A stretch of DNA of 64,000 nt, taken from the NCBI GenBank assembly GCA_012839035.1, contig DUOB01000131.1, positions 23,273 to 87,272 on the forward strand, given 5' to 3'. The DNA is from Propionibacterium sp. Lineage in GTDB: Bacteria; Actinomycetota; Actinomycetes; Propionibacteriales; Propionibacteriaceae. This document shows, piece after piece, positions 24,880-33,797 of this stretch. The position numbers were made by a program, and so were the translations under genes. Positions within the stretch are counted from its first letter, which is position 1, and the number at the start of each line of letters is the position of its first letter. The notes below the pieces were generated by a model. It saw only the letters and a program-made list of their open reading frames with translations. It was not told the DNA's origin and did not search any database.

Positions 24880-26349
24880 TCACTCCTCCAGATAGGGCAC
24901 GAATTCGGCCGCCACCTCGGGGTGGACGCGGGCCACGATGCGCGTTCCCTCGGCGGTGTGTTCGGTGGTGAGGAACTCGCCGGAACGATGGATCTTGTCG
25001 AGGAGATCTCCGCGGCTGTACGGCACCAGCGCCCTGAACTCGATCTCCGGGCGCGGAAGGCGCCCATCAATGACGTGCTTGAGGTCCTCGATCCCCGCAC
25101 CGGTCCGTGCCGACACCACCACCGCGTCCGGAAATCGGGTGCGCAGCAACTGAAGGTTCTCCTCCGGTGCACGGTCCGCCTTGTTGATCACCAGCAGTTC
25201 CGGATTGTCCCCGGCACCGATGTCGTTGAGCACTGTGCGGACCGCGGAGATCTGGCCGAGCGGATCGGCATCGGCGCCATCGACGACGTGGACCAGCAGG
25301 TCGGCGTCGGTCGATTCCTCCAGTGTCGACGCGAACGCTTCCACCAGGTCGTGGGGCAGGTGGCGGACGAATCCGACGGTGTCGGTGAGCGTGTAGACCC
25401 GCCCATCCTCCGTCTCGGTCCGTCGAGTGGTCGGGTCGAGGGTGGCGAAGAGAGCATCCTCGACGAGTACGCCGGCCCCGGTCAGCCGGTTGAGCAACGA
25501 CGACTTGCCCGCGTTCGTGTATCCCACGATCGCCACCGAGGGCACCCTGTGCCGGCGGCGCTCCGCCCGTTTGGTCTCGCGGGTGGCGTCCATGTCGCGG
25601 AGCTTGGCCCGGAGCTGCGCGATGCGGGAATGGATCCGCCGCCGGTCGGTCTCCAGCTTGGTCTCACCGGGACCCCGGCCGCCGATGCCGGCCCCACCCG
25701 CGGCCTGCCCACCGGCCTGGCGGGACAGGTTGCCGCCCCAGCCGCGAAGCCGCTGCTTCAGATAATTGAGTTGGGCGAGCTCGACCTGGGTCTTGCCCTC
25801 CACGGACTTGGCGTGCTGGGCGAAGATGTCGAGGATCAGCGAGGTTCGGTCGATGACCTTGACCTTGATCTCGTCCTCCAGGTTGCGGAGCTGGGCAGGA
25901 CTGAGTTCACCGTCGCAGATGACAGTGTCCGCGCCCGTGGCCACGACGACCTCGCGAACCTCGGCGACCTTGCCCCGGCCGATATAGGTCGCCGGATCGG
26001 GCTTCGAACGGCGCTGGACCAATCCCTCCAGCACCTGTGAGCCCGCCGTCTCGGCAAGCTGTTTGAGCTCGGCCATCGCGTTGTCGGCGTCCTCCTGTGA
26101 CCCGGACGTCCACACCGACACCAGGACGACCCGCTCGAGCAGGAGCTGGCGATACTCGACCTCGGTGATGTCGTCGAGCTCGGTGGACATCCCCGCCACG
26201 CGACGCAGCGAGTGACGCTCGGCCAGATCGAGCTGGTCGCCGTCATAGTCGGCATCGTCCGGGTCGTCGTCCGGCCAGTCGTCGTCCACGCCGACGTCCT
26301 CGAGCGGGTCGAGGTCGTCGGGGAATTCATCATTGAGGCGTGCTGTCAT
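24880..26349 (-). CDS. hflX: GTPase HflX
   Basis: Ribosome-associated GTPase that splits stalled or hibernating 70S ribosomes. The 489-residue product has an acidic N-terminal extension (many Asp/Glu, about residues 5-40), the HflX glycine-rich subdomain (RGPGETKLETDRRRI), and the G domain: G1 GYTNAGKSS, G3 DTVGF, G4 NKAD. The ATG at 26349 has GGAGAG three bases upstream; a longer in-frame start adds unrelated residues. It follows dapF in the same direction after 92 bases and marks the return to conserved core gene order after the surface-glycan island. Confidence 0.95.
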   Translation of the reverse strand: MTARLNDEFPDDLDPLEDVGVDDDWPDDDPDDADYDGDQLDLAERHSLRRVAGMSTELDDITEVEYRQLLLERVVLVSVWTSGSQEDADNAMAELKQLAETAGSQVLEGLVQRRSKPDPATYIGRGKVAEVREVVVATGADTVICDGELSPAQLRNLEDEIKVKVIDRTSLILDIFAQHAKSVEGKTQVELAQLNYLKQRLRGWGGNLSRQAGGQAAGGAGIGGRGPGETKLETDRRRIHSRIAQLRAKLRDMDATRETKRAERRRHRVPSVAIVGYTNAGKSSLLNRLTGAGVLVEDALFATLDPTTRRTETEDGRVYTLTDTVGFVRHLPHDLVEAFASTLEESTDADLLVHVVDGADADPLGQISAVRTVLNDIGAGDNPELLVINKADRAPEENLQLLRTRFPDAVVVSARTGAGIEDLKHVIDGRLPRPEIEFRALVPYSRGDLLDKIHRSGEFLTTEHTAEGTRIVARVHPEVAAEFVPYLEE

Positions 26350-26441
26350 CGTCTCTCCACAATGACACGGCGCGCCCAACTATGCGAGCGAATAAGCCAC
26401 CGGCGAAGAGGCGCCCGAAACGGCTCCGGGCAACCGAGCCC

Positions 26442-27275
26442 TCACCGCCCGTCGTCGAGTTGCACGTCCCCTCGAATGTGGACGACGGCCGGCCCGGTCA
26501 TGAGCGCGCGGCCGATCACTCCGTCGGCAGCGGTCTGCAACTCGATGTGCAGCGTTCCCCCGGGGACATCGACCCGCCAATCGTTGCCACCGAAGGCGCG
26601 CTGCGCCGCCGCTGCCACCGCCACCGTGCCGGTTCCACAGGACCGGGTCTCCCCCACCCCGCGCTCGAACACACGCATCCGCACGTGGGCCGGTCCCACG
26701 ACCTCGACGAACTCGACGTTCACACCCTCGGGGAAGCGGGTGGCGTCGAACTCCGGCGCGATCGTGAGGTTCAGCCCAGCCACCTCCTCGACGAACGCCA
26801 CCGCATGCGGATTGCCCACATCGACCTTCGTCGCGGTCATGGGGACACCCGCGAGCGACACCTGTGTCGGCTCCTCGTCCACCACCACCCGCCCCATATC
26901 GACGCGGATCCGGCCGTCACGCTGCATCGTCACGCGTTTCAGCCCGGCGCGAGTGCCCACGGGGATCTCGGGACCTGTGGCCAAACCCTCGTCGACCAGA
27001 TAGCGGGCGAACACGCGTACCCCGTTCCCGCACATCTCCGACACCGAACCATCCGCATTGCGATAGTCCATGAACCACACGTGGGGATCGCCGTCCCACT
27101 CCGGGATCTGCGCACCGCGCACGACCCGCAGCAGGCCATCCCCGCCGAGTCCCGCGCGGCGATCACACAGCATCCGCACGTCCTCCGGTGTCGGGTTCGC
27201 CATCCCGTGGCGATCGAGCACGATCACAAAATCGTTCTCGGTCCCGTGCCCCTTGGCGATTCTCCAGCTGCGCAT
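26442..27275 (-). CDS. dapF: Diaminopimelate epimerase
   Basis: Interconverts LL- and meso-diaminopimelate for lysine and peptidoglycan synthesis. The 277-residue PLP-independent racemase has both catalytic cysteines: MCGNGVR in the first half and RSCGTGTVA in the second. The opening KGHGTENDFVIV matches the family. It starts twelve bases after the miaA stop, so miaA and dapF are probably co-transcribed. Confidence 0.96.
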   Translation of the reverse strand: MRSWRIAKGHGTENDFVIVLDRHGMANPTPEDVRMLCDRRAGLGGDGLLRVVRGAQIPEWDGDPHVWFMDYRNADGSVSEMCGNGVRVFARYLVDEGLATGPEIPVGTRAGLKRVTMQRDGRIRVDMGRVVVDEEPTQVSLAGVPMTATKVDVGNPHAVAFVEEVAGLNLTIAPEFDATRFPEGVNVEFVEVVGPAHVRMRVFERGVGETRSCGTGTVAVAAAAQRAFGGNDWRVDVPGGTLHIELQTAADGVIGRALMTGPAVVHIRGDVQLDDGR

Positions 27276-27287
27276 GGCACGAGGGTG

Positions 27288-28223
27288 TCACTCGCTCGTG
27301 GGCGTGTCCAACCCGGCCATCAGCACATCCACCCGGGCAACCAGGTCGTCGGCGAGGGCCGGGAGCCAGTGGATGCGGTGATCTCTGCGATACCAGCCCA
27401 ACTGCTTGCGTGCGAACCGGCGCGTACCCACGATCGTGGCTTCCTTCGCCCCGGCCTCGGTCAGTTCCCCGTCCAGGAATTGGAGCACCTGGCGATACCC
27501 GAGCGCCCGCGAAGCCGTGAGTCCGTCGCGGAGTCCCTGCGGGATGAGCCGGCGTACTTCCGCCACGAGGCCGGCTGCCCACATCTCCTCCACCCGCGCC
27601 TCGATCCGGCGGTCGAGGTCCGAACGCTCCAGCTCCAGGCCGATCTGGACGACGCCCGGGAGCGCGTACGTCCATTCCGGCAGCGTCGGGGTGAAGCCCC
27701 CCGTGAGTTCGATGACCTCCAGCGCCCGGACGATGCGGCGGCCGTTGCCGGGCAGGATCCCGGCCGCGGTCCCGGGAGCCCGCTCGGCAAGCACCCGGTG
27801 GAGTGCTTCCGGTCCGATGCGTGCGAGCTCGGCTTCCCACCGCGCGCGTACGCCGGGGTCGGTGCCCGGAAACTCGAATTCATCGACGATCGCCCGCGTA
27901 TAGAGGGCCGACCCGCCCACCAGGATCGGCAACACCCCCCGCGAGTGGCAGTCGGTGATGGCGGCCCTGGCCAGCTGCTGGAACTCGGCCACCGAGGCTG
28001 TCTCGGTGACCTCGGCGATGTCGATGAGATGGTGGGGGATCCCGCCACGCTCGTCCTCGGTGGGCTTCGCCGTGCCGATGTCCATGCCGCGATAGACGAG
28101 CATGGAGTCGGCATTGACGATCTCGGTGGGCTGGCCGCGTGCGACGCGGAGTTGGGCGTACGCGACCGCCAGCGACGACTTGCCGCTCGCGGTCGGGCCG
28201 ATCAGGACGAGGGTCTGCTCCAC
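27288..28223 (-). CDS. miaA: tRNA dimethylallyltransferase
   Basis: Adds the isopentenyl group to A37 of UNN-reading tRNAs, the step before MiaB. The 311-residue protein has the P-loop GPTASGKSSLAVAYA, DSMLVYRGMDIGTAKP, HHLIDI and GGSALYTRAI motifs. The GTG at 28223 starts directly before the P-loop strand; it has CAGACT six bases upstream, close to the TAnnnT leaderless pattern, and the longer in-frame start gives non-family residues. The gene lies one gene away from miaB. Confidence 0.94.
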   Translation of the reverse strand: MEQTLVLIGPTASGKSSLAVAYAQLRVARGQPTEIVNADSMLVYRGMDIGTAKPTEDERGGIPHHLIDIAEVTETASVAEFQQLARAAITDCHSRGVLPILVGGSALYTRAIVDEFEFPGTDPGVRARWEAELARIGPEALHRVLAERAPGTAAGILPGNGRRIVRALEVIELTGGFTPTLPEWTYALPGVVQIGLELERSDLDRRIEARVEEMWAAGLVAEVRRLIPQGLRDGLTASRALGYRQVLQFLDGELTEAGAKEATIVGTRRFARKQLGWYRRDHRIHWLPALADDLVARVDVLMAGLDTPTSE

Positions 28224-28366
28224 CCGGCCAGTCTGCCCGACCTGCGCGAGGGTGCCCTGCCGACGCGAAGGGCCGCAAGCCATACTGGACTCGGGCCGTC
28301 ACCCGGCGGCCTGTGGCACCGGCCGACCGGTCGGAAGTCGCGAACCCAGACCAAGGAGAACGACGC

Positions 28367-28639
28367 ATGGGCATCTTCGACAAGGCCAAGGACTTCGCCT
28401 CGAAAAACCCGGACAAGGCCGACGGCATCGTCGACAAGGCCGGCGACATGATCGACCAGCGCACCGGCGGCAAGCATGCTGCGCACGTCGACAAGGGGCA
28501 GGACTTCGTGAAGGGCCAGTACGGCGGCGGCCGGACCCCGGCCGACACCCCGGCGCCCAACCCCGAAGCGCCCGAGGGCAATTTGCCCCCTGGGAACACC
28601 CCCGAGCCGGGTGCACCGGGCCAACAGCCGCCCGCCTGA
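28367..28639 (+). CDS. MT0933-like antitoxin family protein (orphan)
   Basis: Small 90-residue hydrophilic protein: MGIFDKAKDFASKNPDK, then GDMIDQRTGGKHAAHVDKGQ, resembling the mycobacterial MT0933/Rv0909-like antitoxin family. A Pro/Gly-rich tail of about 35 residues follows and ends in PGQQPPA. AAGGAG lies eight bases before the ATG. No toxin-like gene is adjacent: neighbours are miaA and miaB, both transcribed the other way. Many actinobacteria carry such unpaired copies, so a toxin-antitoxin role is not established here. Confidence 0.8.
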   Translation: MGIFDKAKDFASKNPDKADGIVDKAGDMIDQRTGGKHAAHVDKGQDFVKGQYGGGRTPADTPAPNPEAPEGNLPPGNTPEPGAPGQQPPA

Positions 28640-28656
28640 TCAATCCCCCAAAGGAG

Positions 28657-28685
28657 AAGGCCGCTCACCCACGGTGGGCGGCCTT
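28657..28685 (+). terminator. Stem-loop terminator after antitoxin-like gene
   Basis: AAGGCCGCTCACC and GGTGGGCGGCCTT form a 13-bp stem (one G-T pair) with a three-base loop, 17 bases after the stop codon. No long T-run follows on the plus strand. It lies between convergent genes and may serve both strands. Confidence 0.7.
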
Positions 28686-28756
28686 CGCCGTGCCGACACA
28701 CGCCGGCGACCACAGCCGAGATCCCGAGCCGCGACGAGGGCCACGGACGGGGAGCC

Positions 28757-30244
28757 CTATCCCCTGATCGTCGGCAGCCCGAGATTGATCGCGGTCGACG
28801 CCGCAGCCGGCTTCGCATTGCGCGCTGCCCAGGCATCTCCCCCGCGCGTACGCCGCAGATTGGTGATCCCACCATCGGCGTTCAGGTGATGCGGCGCGGC
28901 GTAATCCACGACGGTTTCGGCGATGTCGCCGGGTCGTGGCCGAAACGCCGGGTCCTCGGGCACGGCGACGTGCACGAGCCGGTTGTCGCGGGCGCGACCC
29001 GACATCCGCGACGTCGCGGCGTCCTTCCGTCCTTCGTTGTCGGCAAACATGACCTCCACGCGCTCGCCGAGGAACGTCTTGTTCTCGTCCCAGGCGATGC
29101 CGTCGACCAGATCGACCAGCCGCCGGTAGCGCTCGGACACCAGTTCCTTCGGGACCTGGTCGGGCATGGTCGCAGCCGGCGTACCCGGACGAATCGAGTA
29201 TTGGAAGGTGAAGGCGGCCGCGAAGCGGGCCTGCTCGACCACGGCAAGGGTCTCGGCGAAGTCCTCCTCGGTCTCGCCGGGGAAGCCCACGATGATGTCG
29301 GTGGTGATGGCCGCCTCGGGCATCACCGCGCGAACTCGATCGAGGATCCCGAGGAAGCGCTCGCTCCGATAGGACCTCCGCATCGCCTTGAGGATGCGAT
29401 CGGACCCGGACTGCAGGGGCATGTGCAGTTGGGGCATCACATTGGGGGTCTCGGCCATCGCGTCGATCACGTCATCGGTGAAGGCGGCGGGATGGGGTGA
29501 GGTGAACCGTACGCGTTCCAGCCCATCGATCTCGCCACAGGCCCGGAGGAGTTTCGAGAACGCCTGCCGGTCCCCGAACTCGACCCCGTAGGTATTGACG
29601 TTCTGTCCCAGGAGCGTGATTTCCTGTACGCCCTCGGCCACGAGCGCCCTGATCTCGGCAAGGATGTCGCCCGGGCGTCGGTCGGTCTCCTTGCCGCGGA
29701 GCGCGGGCACGATGCAGAACGTGCAGGTGTTGTTGCAGCCCACGGAGATCGAGACCCAGGCGGCGTACGCCGAGTCCCGGCGCGTGGGCAGGTTGGAGGG
29801 GAACGTCTCGAGTGCTTCCTTGATCTCAACCTGGGCTTCCTGCTGGATCCGGGCGCGTTCGAGCAGCGCGGGCAGGGAGCCGACGTTGTGCGTACCGAAC
29901 ACGACATCGACCCACGGGGCACGCTTGACGACCGTGTCCCGGTCCTTCTGCGCCATGCACCCGCCGACGGCGATCTGCATGCCCTCGTGGCGCCGTTTCA
30001 CCTCGGCGAGGTGGCCGAGATTGCCATAGAGCCGGTTGTCCGCGTTCTCCCGCACCGCGCACGTGTTGAACACGACCACATCCGCGTCAACCCCTTTGGG
30101 GACAGGAACATAGCCGGCCGCATCCAGGAGACCCTGGATGCGTTCGGAGTCATGAACATTCATTTGACACCCGTATGTGCGCACTTCATAGGTGCGTGCG
30201 GGGGGCGTCGCGGAGTGTGGCACGGAGGCTTCAGTCGCGGTCAT
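28757..30244 (-). CDS. miaB: tRNA-2-methylthio-N6-dimethylallyladenosine synthase
   Basis: Radical-SAM methylthiotransferase that completes ms2i6A37. The 495-residue product has the UPF0004 domain with three cluster cysteines ([22 protein letters not shown]), the radical-[15 protein letters not shown] and a C-terminal TRAM domain. The C-terminal 30 residues are Ala/Arg-rich. A TAGCCT box lies nine bases before the ATG. Divergent from the glu transporter genes (86-base gap). Confidence 0.95.
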   Translation of the reverse strand: MTATEASVPHSATPPARTYEVRTYGCQMNVHDSERIQGLLDAAGYVPVPKGVDADVVVFNTCAVRENADNRLYGNLGHLAEVKRRHEGMQIAVGGCMAQKDRDTVVKRAPWVDVVFGTHNVGSLPALLERARIQQEAQVEIKEALETFPSNLPTRRDSAYAAWVSISVGCNNTCTFCIVPALRGKETDRRPGDILAEIRALVAEGVQEITLLGQNVNTYGVEFGDRQAFSKLLRACGEIDGLERVRFTSPHPAAFTDDVIDAMAETPNVMPQLHMPLQSGSDRILKAMRRSYRSERFLGILDRVRAVMPEAAITTDIIVGFPGETEEDFAETLAVVEQARFAAAFTFQYSIRPGTPAATMPDQVPKELVSERYRRLVDLVDGIAWDENKTFLGERVEVMFADNEGRKDAATSRMSGRARDNRLVHVAVPEDPAFRPRPGDIAETVVDYAAPHHLNADGGITNLRRTRGGDAWAARNAKPAAASTAINLGLPTIRG

Positions 30245-30317
30245 AGCACATCCAGGCTAACCGGAATTGAAACGCTGCCGTAATCATCAGGACCTACCGG
30301 AGCGTAGCTTCGTCGCC

Positions 30318-30323
30318 TAAGGT
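30318..30323 (+). promoter_or_regulatory. -10 box of gluA promoter
   Basis: TAAGGT followed by seven bases and the gluA ATG. The AAGG could instead act as a ribosome site at eight-base spacing, so leaderless and leadered readings are both possible. Confidence 0.35.
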
Positions 30324-30330
30324 CCCTGCT

Positions 30331-31157
30331 ATGACGCAGGATCCGGTGCTTCCGAAGGAGAACCCAGAACCCACCTCAGCGGCGGGCGGGCCCGGCTCTG
30401 GGCGGGGAATGCCAAAGAAGTTCGATCCGCTCGTTGTCATGGACAACGTGAACAAGCATTTCGGCCCCCTGCACGTGCTGAAAGACATCAACCTCACGAT
30501 TGGCAAGGGTGAGGTGGTGGTGGTGATCGGGCCCTCGGGCTCGGGCAAATCCACACTGTGCCGCACCATCAACCGGCTGGAGACCATCGATTCCGGCTCG
30601 ATCTCCATCGACGGCAAGACGCTGCCCGACGAGGGCAAGCCACTGGCCAAGCTGCGCGCAGACGTCGGCATGGTGTTCCAGTCGTCAACTTGTTCGCGCA
30701 CAAAACCATCCTCGAGAACTTGACCTTGGGCCCGATCAAGGTGCGCAAAATCCCCTCCACCAAGGCCAAGGAAGAGGGCATGAAGCTCCTCAAGCGGGTG
30801 GGCGTGGACGACCAGGCCGGCAAATATCCGGCACAACTGTCGGGCGGGCAGCAGCAGCGGGTGGCCATCGCCCGCGCGCTCGCGATGAACCCCAAGGTGC
30901 TCCTGTTCGATGAGCCCACATCCGCCCTCGACCCGGAGATGGTCAACGAGGTCCTGGACGTGATGGTGGATCTCGCCAAGCAGGGCATGACGATGGTCGT
31001 CGTGACCCACGAGATGGGCTTCGCCCGCAAGGCCGCGGACCGGGTGGTGTTCATGGCCGACGGCCAGATCGTCGAGGAGAACATCCCCGACGAGTTCTTC
31101 ACCAATCCGCAAAGCAGTCGTGCCAAGGATTTCCTCGGCAAGATCCTCACCCACTGA
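30331..31157 (+). pseudogene. gluA: Amino-acid (glutamate-type) ABC transporter ATPase, frameshifted
   Basis: ATPase of a polar amino-acid importer, read in two frames. The first frame has VMDNVNKHFGPLHVLKDI, Walker [10 protein letters not shown] and GMVFQS, then loses homology and stops at 30723. The other frame resumes at [16 protein letters not shown] and carries the signature [15 protein letters not shown], Walker [15 protein letters not shown] and the H-loop VVTHE to 31157. Adding one T between 30684 and 30685 would give MVFQSFNLFAHKT and a normal 275-residue ATPase. So one base is missing, through mutation or sequencing error. All other genes of the transporter are intact. A start at 30409 (MPKKFDP) is also possible. 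Confidence 0.9.
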
Positions 31158-31200
31158 GCCACACCCCAGAGTCCGCTCGCACTCGAACAACGGAGGAACG

Positions 31201-32070
31201 ATGATGTCCAAGTCCAAGATCTTCGCCGGCCTTGCCACCATTGGCCTGCTGGCGACGATGTCCGCATGCAACACCACCCCTGGCGCGACACCGGCCGGTC
31301 CCGGTGCGGGCGGTGACAACGGCGATGGTGCTGGTGGTGGTGGCACCGTCAACGTCGGCATCAAGTTCGACCAGCCGGGTCTGGGGCTGAAGGAGGCCAC
31401 GGGATATACGGGATTCGATGTCGAGGTCGCCAACTATGTGACCAAGGAACTCGGTTATGACAACGTGAACTTCATCGAGACGCCATCCGCCCAGCGCGAG
31501 ACGATGATCCAGGGCGGACAGGTCGACATGATCTTCGCCACTTATTCGATCACCGACGCCCGCAAGGAACGCGTGTCCTTCGCCGGGCCCTATTTCATCG
31601 CCGGTCAGGATCTCTTGGTCAAGGCCGACAACACCGACATCACGGGCCCCGACACCCTCGACGGCAAGCGGCTGTGCTCGGTGACCGGCTCGACCCCGGC
31701 CAAGCGGATCAAGGACGAACACTCGCAGGGCGTGCAGTTGCAGGAGTTCGACACCTATACCAAGTGCGTCGATGCGCTGAACTCCGGCACGGTTGATGCG
31801 GTCACCACCGACAACGTGATCCTCGCGGGCTATGCGGCCCAAGAGCAGTACGCCGGCAAGCTCAAGGTCGTCGGCGCCCCGTTCTCCGAGGAGAAATATG
31901 GCGTCGGCATCAAGAAGGGCGACGTCGAGACCTGCGAAAAGGTCAATGCCGCGCTGCAGAAGATGGTCGAGTCCGGCGAGTGGGAGAAGGCACTGGAGAA
32001 GACCGTGGGCGCCTCGGGCTTCACCCCGGATGCCGCCACCAATCCGCCCGAGCCGGAAGCCTGCTCCTGA
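31201..32070 (+). CDS. gluB: Glutamate-type ABC transporter substrate-binding lipoprotein
   Basis: Extracellular solute-binding protein family 3, 289 residues. Signal peptide ends in the lipobox MSAC, then a Gly/Asp-rich linker. The binding domain has GFDVEVANYVTKELG, TPSAQRETMIQGGQVDMIFATYSITDARKERV and FAGPYFIAGQDLLV, typical of polar amino-acid binders. GGAGG lies just before the ATG-ATG pair, so 31204 is an equally good start. It is between the ATPase gene and the first permease. Confidence 0.93.
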   Translation: MMSKSKIFAGLATIGLLATMSACNTTPGATPAGPGAGGDNGDGAGGGGTVNVGIKFDQPGLGLKEATGYTGFDVEVANYVTKELGYDNVNFIETPSAQRETMIQGGQVDMIFATYSITDARKERVSFAGPYFIAGQDLLVKADNTDITGPDTLDGKRLCSVTGSTPAKRIKDEHSQGVQLQEFDTYTKCVDALNSGTVDAVTTDNVILAGYAAQEQYAGKLKVVGAPFSEEKYGVGIKKGDVETCEKVNAALQKMVESGEWEKALEKTVGASGFTPDAATNPPEPEACS

Positions 32071-32076
32071 CCTGTT

Positions 32077-32113
32077 CGGGTCGGCCCGGATGCACACGCA
32101 CCGGGCCGGCCCG
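32077..32113 (+). promoter_or_regulatory. Intercistronic stem-loop between gluB and gluC
   Basis: CGGGTCGGCCCGG (32077-32089) pairs with CCGGGCCGGCCCG (32101-32113): a 13-bp stem with one G-T pair and an 11-base loop, seven bases after the gluB stop. Such hairpins commonly slow decay of the binding-protein mRNA or attenuate transcription, giving more binding protein than permease. Confidence 0.6.
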
Positions 32114-32145
32114 GCATCACCACCGCACCACAACCAGGGGAATCC

Positions 32146-32829
32146 GTGGACGGAATCACTACGCTGTTCAGCGAGTACAACGTCTTCGCCGCGTTCGGCA
32201 TGACGCTGCTGCTGACCATCCTTTCGGCGATCGGGGCGCTCCTCCTCGGGACCATCGTCGCGATCATGCGCGTGAGCCCGGTCCCCTTCCTGCAGCGCCT
32301 CGGTGCGTTCTATGTGAACGTCGTGCGCAACACCCCGCTCACCCTGATCGTCGCCTTCTGCGCCCTCGGGTTCTATTTCGGGATGAACCTGTCCCCCTTG
32401 CCCCCCTCCGTTGCGATGTCGTGGCACATCTTCACGTGGGGTGTGATCGCGCTTTCGGTCTATCACGCGGCCTTCGTGACTGAGGCACTGCGCTCCGGAG
32501 TGAACACGGTCCCCCAGGGCCAGGCCGAAGCCGCCCGCGCGATCGGGCTGGACTTCGGGATGAGCCTGCGCGAGGTCGTGCTTCCCCAGGCATTCCGGGG
32601 TGCAATCGCGCCGCTGGGCAACACGCTGATCGCGCTCACCAAGAACACCACGGTCGTCGCGACGATCGGCGTCGCCGAGGCGGCCCACATGATGAGCAAC
32701 ATGATCGAGTTCAACCCCGACCTGCTCTACCTCATCTTCGCGATCATCGCGTTCGGCTTCGTCGTGCTCACCCTGCCGACCGGCATCTTCTTCACCTCGA
32801 TGTCCCGGCGTCTGGCGGTGCAGCGATGA
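32146..32829 (+). CDS. gluC: Glutamate-type ABC transporter permease 1
   Basis: Inner-membrane permease of the polar amino-acid class, 227 residues, five hydrophobic segments. The EAA loop that contacts the ATPase is visible (QGQAEAARAIGLDFGMSLREVVLPQAFR). RNTPLTLIV and YHAAFVTEALRSGV are family hallmarks. GTG start with AGGGGA five bases upstream. Its stop overlaps the gluD start (ATGA). Confidence 0.93.
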   Translation: MDGITTLFSEYNVFAAFGMTLLLTILSAIGALLLGTIVAIMRVSPVPFLQRLGAFYVNVVRNTPLTLIVAFCALGFYFGMNLSPLPPSVAMSWHIFTWGVIALSVYHAAFVTEALRSGVNTVPQGQAEAARAIGLDFGMSLREVVLPQAFRGAIAPLGNTLIALTKNTTVVATIGVAEAAHMMSNMIEFNPDLLYLIFAIIAFGFVVLTLPTGIFFTSMSRRLAVQR

Positions 32830-33686
32830 GTGCCGAAGCAACCGTCCTCTTCGACGCGCCGGGGCCGAAAGCCCGGCGGCGTTATCTGCTGCTCACCATC
32901 GGTACGCTGCTCCTGCTGATCGCCGCCATCATCGGTGTGGTCTATGGACTGCAGAGACAACTCGCCCCGGCCAATTGGGTGCCCTTCACTGAGGCTCCGA
33001 CCTGGACGCTCTATATCCTCCCCGGCCTGCTCGGCACCCTGCAGGCAGCGCTGATCGCCGTGGTGCTCGCCAGCGCCCTGGGCTTGCTGCTCGGCGCTGC
33101 CCGGCTCTCGCCGAAGAAGTGGCTCAGCGTTCCGGGCGGCATCCTGGTCGAGTTCTTCCGGGCCGTGCCGGTCCTGGTCATGATGCTGTTCGCCTTTTTC
33201 GTGTTGCTCTATGGCCAGATCCTCACCGGCTACATGCTGACGCTGACCGCCGTCGTGACGGGGCTGACGTTCTACAACGCCGCCGTGATCGCCGAGCTCA
33301 TCCGTTCCGGCGTCCACTCCCTGCCACGCGGACAGAGTGAGGCGGGCCTGGCGGTCGGTCTCACCCGCGGCCAGACGCTGCGGACGATCCAGATGCCACA
33401 GGCCATCCGCGCCATGCTGCCCTCGTTGGTCACGCAGCTAGTCGTGGTCCTGAAGGACAGCGCGCTGGGTTACATGATCGGGTACGCCGAACTGCTGCGC
33501 GCCTCCCAGACCCTCGCCTCAGTCCGCGGCAACCTCATGGTGTCTTTCATCGTTGCCGGACTCATTTTCGTCATCCTGAACTACGCGCTCACGGGCTGCG
33601 CCCAGTGGCTCGAGCGGCGCATGTCGCGGCGCACCTCCGGCAAAGCCACCGCTGCCCCGGTCGCAACCGAGAACGCGCCGCTCTGA
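32826..33686 (+). CDS. gluD: Glutamate-type ABC transporter permease 2
   Basis: Second permease subunit, 286 residues, longer N-terminal cytoplasmic part than GluC and five or six membrane segments. It has FRAVPVLVMML, YNAAVIAELIRSGV and the EAA-type loop GQSEAGLAVGLTRGQTLRTIQMPQAIR. Coupled to gluC by a four-base overlap. A stem-loop terminator follows 20 bases after the stop. Confidence 0.93.
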   Translation: MSAEATVLFDAPGPKARRRYLLLTIGTLLLLIAAIIGVVYGLQRQLAPANWVPFTEAPTWTLYILPGLLGTLQAALIAVVLASALGLLLGAARLSPKKWLSVPGGILVEFFRAVPVLVMMLFAFFVLLYGQILTGYMLTLTAVVTGLTFYNAAVIAELIRSGVHSLPRGQSEAGLAVGLTRGQTLRTIQMPQAIRAMLPSLVTQLVVVLKDSALGYMIGYAELLRASQTLASVRGNLMVSFIVAGLIFVILNYALTGCAQWLERRMSRRTSGKATAAPVATENAPL

Positions 33687-33705
33687 GCCGACGCCGTCGA
33701 TCGAC

Positions 33706-33742
33706 AAGAACCCCCACACCCGCCAGGGAGTGGGGGCTTCTT
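33706..33742 (+). terminator. Stem-loop terminator after gluABCD
   Basis: AAGAACCCCCAC and GTGGGGG-C-TTCTT form a 12-bp stem with one bulged C and a 12-base loop. It ends in TTCTTG and lies between the convergent gluD and rny genes. Confidence 0.75.
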
Positions 33743-33797
33743 GCGGTCCGGCCAAGGTCCGTCCATCAGCGAAAGGCGTGGTGGTGAGCACACCGGC

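Noticed and set aside
28367..28639. Complete toxin-antitoxin pair
   Set aside because: No second small gene is adjacent on either strand; both neighbours are tRNA-modification enzymes.
30680..30690. Programmed frameshift in gluA
   Set aside because: No slippery heptamer, stop-proximal signal or downstream structure is visible, and ATPases of this family are not known to use one; a missing base is simpler.
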